From positions 1 through 19,977 of the forward strand of contig CAZJDM010000083.1 of the NCBI GenBank assembly GCA_964544765.1: a DNA stretch of 19,977 bases. The letters are read 5' to 3'. This document shows positions 16,001-19,977 of the stretch, in pieces. Origin of the DNA: CAZJDM01 sp964544765 (lineage in GTDB: Bacteria; Bdellovibrionota_B; Oligoflexia; CAYFLR01). Position 1 is the first letter of the stretch. Each line of letters begins with the position of its first letter. The notes beneath the pieces were generated by a model. It had not been told where the DNA came from. It saw only the letters and a list, made by a program, of their open reading frames with translations, and did not search any database. The translations under genes were made by a program, and so were the position numbers.

Positions 16001-16614
16001 GTTCCTTTTTCGATGATCTGAATGGTATTATCTTGCTTTTGATACCCATAATGGAATACTTCGCGGGCAATCTCTTGATCAGTGAAATCGGGAGTTAGCA
16101 AAGTTATCAACTCATTATAAAATAATTTATAAAAAGACTGTAAGCCGGAGTTAGTATAAAAACTGTAATCAGTAAAGGTATTATAAGTACCAGCAGTAGT
16201 TTTTCCCAACTCCATTTGCATGAGCAGTCGCATATGCTTACCTTTAAGTCCTTTACCAATAACAAGATGTTCTAGCGTATGTGAAGTGCCCCAATCATTT
16301 TTTACTGGAGTATTAAACCAGATAACGGCTTGGGGAACAGTAGGAATGGTAAGAATGTAGAGTCTAAAATGGAATTTATTATGCACCAGTTGGATGGCTA
16401 TTGGCTGGTTAGCCTCTATTTCATAAATGTTTTTTACTGAGAAAGCGCTCAGTTGCTCATTTTCCTTTAATTGAGTAAGTTGTTGTGTAGCTAGATAAAT
16501 GTTAGGTGTTTGTAATCTTGTGGTTAACGCAATGATATTTAACGAAAAAGTAAAACCTAAAATTATACTAAAAATAATACAAGTCACTAATCTGTTAATA
16601 TAAGGAGAATTCAT
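13054..16614 (-). CDS. Exported M16 (inverzincin) peptidase, presequence-protease type
   Basis: A 1186-residue M16 metallopeptidase of the single-chain, two-half type (PreP/Cym1-like, M16C). Residues 8-32 are a signal peptide or membrane anchor. The inverted zinc motif H112-T-L-E115-H116 and the distal Glu209 (GTVYNEQ), 93 residues later, complete the metal site; PreP has nearly the same spacing. A charged helical hinge (about 535-585, QDFEKKQQAKEERIKYK) joins the halves, as in PreP. In the C-terminal half the substrate-site Tyr is present (Y1023 in EGLAYG), but the Arg normally six residues earlier is Trp1017. Such enzymes degrade short unfolded peptides inside a closed chamber. At 1186 residues it is longer than typical bacterial relatives (about 970). 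No partner gene adjoins it. Periplasmic or surface location inferred. Confidence 0.85.
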   Translation of the reverse strand: MNSPYINRLVTCIIFSIILGFTFSLNIIALTTRLQTPNIYLATQQLTQLKENEQLSAFSVKNIYEIEANQPIAIQLVHNKFHFRLYILTIPTVPQAVIWFNTPVKNDWGTSHTLEHLVIGKGLKGKHMRLLMQMELGKTTAGTYNTFTDYSFYTNSGLQSFYKLFYNELITLLTPDFTDQEIAREVFHYGYQKQDNTIQIIEKGTVYNEQINNFGINNYWYGMLSLLFGPHHPAAQIQGGSPSGLRKLKAQTIRNFHRKHYRLNNGLAMITVLDPQEDLHLYVKSLSEIINQVSEQIPPEQKQANHELMPPLTTHTEADKIKIFNFAHKDETENGNIMLAWPPKANLDIIDHILLECLLFGLGGGETSLLYTTLIESQHNSLPTQIGSISVNLNNQVGYDFPIIFFQNIRGDKINNSLLKQIKNIVIRSIDRILTWKDNSPEVIDFNTRIRSYIIAKKRNVKLFLSSPPKFGHRGTYDEWKKSLEFQDRDPLFKKSFFSKELYHHLLSLLATGRNIWKELIKNNQLKRQPFITATKPNRQDFEKKQQAKEERIKYKIASLKKQYQNDNEELVLKQFQLDYDKVTTQMDTMMSQVKRPSFTQNPPLTFDDQIISQDMTLQENLPIKASFFPHASNLGLGLAFSLNKVDPELYPYLSIFPTLLKGIGLKEKEGEKHINFKKLARMLNRDISKLTINIFARPRYHKYYLKFSFSGVGLAEFKKAVNYANRIINNYDLSYSNIDRIRKLVDEKIDSYAGFMLKRGEHWVVNLARNYQQQHSLLTLHVSSNFTIIHDLYRLKWQLKDPLKPAELEALQSDLDSLITEGITKEREQINTWMNKQASKSSGLQKEIFEYLSKRLNELSPNYSQEITYLYNQALTDLQTSPQEVFTKIRRIHQSIFQSNSISGYMVSSKELAHQVLVAARKLDFLHPVNSNPNPNPIANSAVGLIDQNIIQRKALEPNHYPKYIGIALDQLSTGNLVFFAKAPQYTSEKEEDLIKMMSLKLFEGTGPHSLFMQTWQEGLAYGNYTSYSETNGEIFYYADTCPNILSTIKFVKHKTSSNLSQFNDPYYLDYILTNYFNTNHASKGNIVRGNLNWYNDFIGHKPAKIKSFRKRLLKLRSRADTIERVIKALPSTINTVILDRPNDMKRQAKSLFIMIAPISQIKAVEKSITPHPITYVWPADFWSK

Positions 16615-16862
16615 AAAAAAGATCTTTTTTATTGGGCTGTTACCTTAGAGCAAGGATTTTAAACAAGAATCCATATTTACAATCACTTACAGTATTCATA
16701 CATACAGCATTCAACGCACAATTTAATTTAACATAAGTTGATAAAAAATCAATAAATATTTAATGGTATTTCAATATAGTGCTAATATTAGTTTTATTAC
16801 TTTAATATAATAGAAATATATAGAGTTTAGAGTATTGAGTTTAAAATTGATTCATCAGGTTT
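16615..16862. other. AT-rich intergenic region between two minus-strand genes
   Basis: 248 bases with no credible gene. It must contain the 3' end of the TolC-like transcript and the promoter of the M16 gene. I see a short TTGAT/ATCAA inverted repeat (16738-16752) but no G+C-rich terminator hairpin and no convincing -35/-10 pair. Confidence 0.6.
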
Positions 16863-18296
16863 TCATGGCAAAGGACTTTTGGGATTGCTTCCGGGTAATT
16901 TATCTATTCCTAGTAAAGTAGCTAATTCTATTCGTAGCATTAAGAGCTCTGTTTTAGAGGCGCGGTAGTTTTGTTGGGTATCCTTTACCTCAGAAGAAAT
17001 ATCTTTCAACTCTTGGAAAGATATTTCTCTTTGGGAATATTTAGATGCTGAATCGGTTAAAAATTTCAGTGATTGAATCAAAACGACAGAAGATAGCGAG
17101 ATATGTTCTTCTATATTTTTTATTGATTTATATAAACTCTTTATTCTTAATCGCAGGTCGGTCAAACTTTTAGTAAACTCTGTTCTTGATCTTTGAAGAG
17201 ATAGACTGGAAGATTTTATTGAACGATAATTGAAGAATCCATCTCCACCCACTAAAGGTATAGACATGCCGGCAGAAATCGACATATCCAATTTATATGG
17301 TCTTTCAATATTTCTTTCACTTCCCATATCTCCAGGAATAACATCATCTATACTGAAGGTTAGACCGTTAAAAGTGATAACTGGTAATGGGAGCAATGAC
17401 ATTCGTTGGTTATGATATTCTGTTTTAGAGTCTTCTAGGCTGAATTGAGCATATTTAAGTTCAGGTGAACTTTTTTCCGCTATTCTAAGTATATCGGATA
17501 ATTTTGCCTTTAAACGAGTGAAAGGTATATCGTCTATTGGAATGTAATTAACTTCGTTATTAACACCTAATAAACCTCTAAAATCGCGTTGGGATTGTAA
17601 GAAGTCAGAAATTGAAGTTTTAATTGATAAAGCATGTTTAGCAACGTCTAATTCAACTCTTTTCATTTCATCGTAGAGACTATTGTCTAAAAGGGCTTTC
17701 TCCTTCATAATTTGTAGATATTTATGAGCTTGAGTGAAATCTTTCCATGCATCTTCAAAGGAGTCAACATCACGTTTGAGGTTGAAATATGACATGATCA
17801 CCTGGAACTTCATATCTAAAATGAATTTTTTGTGATTTATTAAAGCCATTTGATAGCTTCTATGCCTGCTTCTATAATCGGACCAGTCCCTTCCCCAGTT
17901 CCATAAATTGAAAGAGCCAATATTTAACGATATAGAGGAAGATGGATAGGTGGGTTGGAAAGAATCCTCTTCAGTTTTATAGTCTTCATTAAATATGTAG
18001 GCAGTACGACCAAAGTCGGTACTGTAACTCAGATCAATTGAAGGTAAGAAGAATTCTTCTTGAGCCGCGAGCCAATCATTTTTAGCCAGATCAAACTCAA
18101 GTCTTTCAAAATGAATCTCTCTGTTATTTTTTAGCGCCAGTTTAATAGATAAAGGTAAACCAAGTTTAATTTGATGGGCAAAAAAATCCTGTCGGCTTTT
18201 AACCCTGATTCCAAGAACTCTGATTCCATACAATTGGCAGGTAAGTGAGGTAATAAAAAAATAAAGTGAAATAAAGCTTAATGTTTTATAAATCAT
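16863..18296 (-). CDS. TolC-like outer-membrane efflux protein
   Basis: 477 residues with a signal peptide (1-23) and the duplicated helix/strand plan of the outer-membrane efflux protein family. The first repeat starts LPLSIKLALKNNREI, followed by LEFDLAKNDWLAAQEEFFLPSIDLSYSTDFG. Long heptad helices follow (about 140-235), and a second repeat begins near 255 (LSDILRIAEKSSPELKYAQFSLEDSKTEY), ending in another helix with ELLMLRIELATLLGI. Homologues are trimeric channels serving efflux pumps or type I secretion. No membrane-fusion protein or pump is encoded here. It starts 3 bases after the HAMP gene's stop and has no ribosome site of its own, so translation probably depends on that gene. Family sure, transported substrate unknown. 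Confidence 0.85.
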   Translation of the reverse strand: MIYKTLSFISLYFFITSLTCQLYGIRVLGIRVKSRQDFFAHQIKLGLPLSIKLALKNNREIHFERLEFDLAKNDWLAAQEEFFLPSIDLSYSTDFGRTAYIFNEDYKTEEDSFQPTYPSSSISLNIGSFNLWNWGRDWSDYRSRHRSYQMALINHKKFILDMKFQVIMSYFNLKRDVDSFEDAWKDFTQAHKYLQIMKEKALLDNSLYDEMKRVELDVAKHALSIKTSISDFLQSQRDFRGLLGVNNEVNYIPIDDIPFTRLKAKLSDILRIAEKSSPELKYAQFSLEDSKTEYHNQRMSLLPLPVITFNGLTFSIDDVIPGDMGSERNIERPYKLDMSISAGMSIPLVGGDGFFNYRSIKSSSLSLQRSRTEFTKSLTDLRLRIKSLYKSIKNIEEHISLSSVVLIQSLKFLTDSASKYSQREISFQELKDISSEVKDTQQNYRASKTELLMLRIELATLLGIDKLPGSNPKSPLP

Positions 18297-18299
18297 TGA

Positions 18300-18764
18300 T
18301 CACTGATCATTTATTTGATCCATCATTTTATTGAAATCTTCAGCTATATCTTGAAATTCGTCTTTTGGACGCAGTTTTATGCGCGCTTCACGGTTTCCTT
18401 CTCTAATTTGTTGGAATACACGATGAAAAGCTACAGAAGGACCAATTATTCTATGACTTGAAATAACTCCTAAAATTATGCAAAATATTGCGAATCCTAA
18501 TGTTATTAATATCATTATTTTAAAGACATAATAAAACTCTTGATATAAAAGTGAGACCACTTGAGAACTAAGCATTCCAGCTTCGAGCAGTGAATCGATA
18601 AATATTTCATAGTTTTCGTGCATGTAATGATAAAAGAGCAAAATGTTGGCCGAACCTGCAATAATTGCGGCAATGGCCATTTTGAATCCAAATCTAAATT
18701 GAAAACTTGGTGCCAATAAAATATTTTTCCACTTGCGTTTTTGGGAAGGAGAAGAGGAAGACAA
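18300..18764 (-). CDS. Two-helix membrane protein ending in a HAMP domain
   Basis: 154 residues. A basic Ser/Lys cytoplasmic start, transmembrane segment 1 (about 28-48, MAIAAIIAGSANILLFYHYM), a short periplasmic part (about 49-77), transmembrane segment 2 (about 79-102) and a HAMP linker (about 103-152, with IIGPSVAFHRVFQQIREG and DEFQDIAEDFNKMMDQI). HAMP domains pass a signal from periplasm to a kinase, cyclase or chemotaxis domain, but here the protein stops after HAMP, so an output partner must be separate or absent. The start is TTG at 18764, supported by AAGGAG (18778-18773 on the minus strand) 8 bases upstream; the next Met would remove most of the first cytoplasmic tail. Upstream member of a pair with the TolC-like gene. 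Confidence 0.8.
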   Translation of the reverse strand: MSSSSPSQKRKWKNILLAPSFQFRFGFKMAIAAIIAGSANILLFYHYMHENYEIFIDSLLEAGMLSSQVVSLLYQEFYYVFKIMILITLGFAIFCIILGVISSHRIIGPSVAFHRVFQQIREGNREARIKLRPKDEFQDIAEDFNKMMDQINDQ

Positions 18765-18908
18765 AATTTGATCTCCTTTTTTTGATAATATATTTATATT
18801 AAGTGTAAATTTTTGCTAAACTAAATTAAATAATTGTTGCATAATATTATAAACATAAAAATTGCAATTTTCTAATTAAAAATAATACATGTCTTATAAA
18901 TTTTTACC

Positions 18909-18913
18909 AGGAG
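18909..18913 (+). promoter_or_regulatory. Ribosome binding site that fixes a TTG start
   Basis: AGGAG at 18909-18913 lies 8 bases before TTG 18922 and inside the longer frame that begins with ATG 18889, which has no ribosome site. The TTG start also gives a clean signal peptide, so it is preferred. Confidence 0.7.
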
Positions 18914-18921
18914 AAAATCAT

Positions 18922-19914
18922 TTGAAGAATATTTGCTTATTAATTGTAGTGTATTTTTATTTTAATGTAAGTTTATCTAATCAGTTGAATGGACAGAGTA
19001 CTTATCCATCAACGCCATCAATGCCATCAATGCCGTCAACACCATCAATGCCGTCAACACCATCAATGCCGTCAATGCCACCAATAACCCCACCAGCTTC
19101 ACCATCTTTACCTACTACTGATATTCCAACAGTGCCTACCCCTTCAGTGCCGTCTACTAAACCATCGTCTTCCTCCGGTAAATTACCAGACTCTATGGGA
19201 AAGATAGATTTTACTCCATCAAAAGAAGAAATGAATAAAGTAGAGGAAAGTATTAAACAAAAAATGGAGGAGGCTGATAAGAAGGTATTTGAAGCATTTG
19301 AGAAATCTAAAAAAGAGCTTGATAAAGCAAAGAAAGAAGCCTTGGATACTCAAGAGAAAATTAAACAGGTGGAAGAGGAAGTTAAGAAAGCTAGGTCTAA
19401 GACTGGTCCCGATAGGGAAAAGGCGGTTGCTGAGAAAGAAGCTCTACTCAAGAGGTTCAAAAAAGAAGAGGCTGTGCGGAAAAGAACCTGGCAAAAAAAA
19501 GAAAGACAGACTTTAAAACGAAAAAAAATTGTTGAAAGAACCAATAAGCGGAAAGCAAAAAAGAAGGAGCTGGATTTAAGTAAGTGGGCCAGGAAAGAAA
19601 AGCAAAATCTAAATAAATCGATCCGAAGATTGGTAAAAATTGAAAACATTCGATTGGTTAAGGAAAGAACAGCAAAACTCAAGTTAGATAAGATAGCGCG
19701 CAAATTAAATAAATTAAGATTCAAAGAAAGAGATATGACCTTATCTGAACGTTATCGTTTTAAGAAAGAAAAGAGAGGGCTTGAAAAGGCTAAGAAAGAA
19801 TTAAGAGAACAATCAAAAAAGGAAAAATCTCAATTTAATAAACAATTGAGAGAATTAAATCGACAAAAAACTATTATCCAGAAAATTCTTACTAAAGAAA
19901 AGCAAAAAAAATAA
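18922..19914 (+). CDS. Secreted Pro/Ser/Met-repeat protein with a long charged helix
   Basis: 330 residues from the TTG at 18922 (341 from the ATG at 18889). Signal peptide: KNICLLIVVYFYFNVSLS. The mature N terminus is a flexible Pro-rich region of about 70 residues built on PSM/PST triplets, then SLPTTDIPTVPTPSVPST and a Ser-rich turn. From about residue 105 to the end it is almost entirely Lys/Arg/Glu with Leu and Ile in heptad-like positions, predicting one long basic coiled coil or single alpha-helix. The Pro-rich/charged-helix layout resembles cell-wall- or DNA-associated envelope proteins, but I know no family. It is transcribed divergently from the HAMP/TolC unit. Because of composition bias, similarity searches will give misleading coiled-coil hits. 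Confidence 0.7.
   Translation: MKNICLLIVVYFYFNVSLSNQLNGQSTYPSTPSMPSMPSTPSMPSTPSMPSMPPITPPASPSLPTTDIPTVPTPSVPSTKPSSSSGKLPDSMGKIDFTPSKEEMNKVEESIKQKMEEADKKVFEAFEKSKKELDKAKKEALDTQEKIKQVEEEVKKARSKTGPDREKAVAEKEALLKRFKKEEAVRKRTWQKKERQTLKRKKIVERTNKRKAKKKELDLSKWARKEKQNLNKSIRRLVKIENIRLVKERTAKLKLDKIARKLNKLRFKERDMTLSERYRFKKEKRGLEKAKKELREQSKKEKSQFNKQLRELNRQKTIIQKILTKEKQKK
19006..19080 (+). repeat. 9-bp tandem repeats coding for PSM/PST triplets
   Basis: Eight 9-bp units of CCATCAATG or close variants (CCGTCAACA, CCATCAACG) run without a break, followed by a ninth Pro codon. All changes between units are at third positions or the Met/Thr codon. Copy-number change keeps the frame and alters the length of the exported Pro-rich segment. 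Confidence 0.95.
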
Positions 19915-19922
19915 CTTATTTA

Positions 19923-19977
19923 CGAGGCTGTGAAATAAATTGTGTATGAAGGTTTCCTTAGGACCATCTACACACTC
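19923..19977 (+). mobile_element. Possible insertion-sequence terminus at window edge
   Basis: The segment GAGGCTGTGAAATAAATTGT, then GTATGAAGG, resembles the terminal repeats I remember from IS256-family elements (ending AATTGTGTA). No transposase is in view and the other end is outside the window, so this is a weak suggestion. The region also holds small inverted repeats: AAGG-TTT-CCTT at 19949-19959, and TGTGTA/TACACA at 19941-19946 and 19969-19974. Confidence 0.2.

Noticed and set aside
19006..19080. Short repeats considered as a CRISPR-like array.
   Set aside because: Units are contiguous 9-mers without spacers and lie in frame inside a gene.
19350..19724. 124-codon minus-strand frame rich in Phe, Leu and Ser.
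   Set aside because: It is the antisense of Lys/Glu-rich codons of the basic helix protein, which rarely produce stops on the other strand.

Overview
The window looks like a stretch of a low-G+C (about one third by eye) Gram-negative chromosome. TolC-like protein, a beta-barrel-type protein ending in Phe, lipoproteins and many signal peptides imply two membranes. The pairing of a TIGR02147-type regulator with a secreted 'GNGGD' protein is, from memory, typical of Bdellovibrionota (Bdellovibrio, Bacteriovorax and relatives). The AT- and Asn-rich coding style fits a low-G+C member. Lineage is inference. I see no rRNA, tRNA, CRISPR array, prophage genes or complete transposase.

Left part (2-3934, + strand): an astacin-like zinc peptidase cut by the window edge, then a secreted thermolysin/fungalysin-like zinc peptidase with a C-terminal Cys/transmembrane/basic tail. 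Its 3' end overlaps a cytoplasmic two-cluster Fe-S protein related to QueG and reductive dehalogenases.

Centre-left (3935-8160, + strand): three phased TGTCCAT boxes sit just upstream of a good -35/-10 promoter. Then comes a TIGR02147 regulator and, with no spacer, a secreted GNGGD/ankyrin protein whose frame is broken by one in-frame TGA at 5147-5149. A TauE/SafE-type transporter follows 14-35 bp later. This is the most distinctive locus of the window.

Centre (8161-12943): a 2H-phosphoesterase-like protein, a weak orphan frame, two lipoproteins (one with two fibronectin-III-like units joined by an acidic repeat), a convergent outer-membrane beta-barrel candidate that shares its stop codon with the second lipoprotein, and a small secreted basic protein.

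Right part (13054-18764, - strand): a very large exported M16 peptidase of the presequence-protease type, and a two-gene unit of a HAMP-only membrane protein followed 3 bp later by a TolC-like outer-membrane channel. Divergent to these, on the + strand, is a secreted protein with Pro/Ser/Met repeats and a long Lys/Arg/Glu helix. The last 55 bases may be the tip of an insertion sequence.

Overall the region is dominated by exported proteins: three unrelated zinc peptidases, two lipoproteins, and surface proteins with in-frame tandem repeats. This would suit a predatory or surface-interacting bacterium, but that link is inference.
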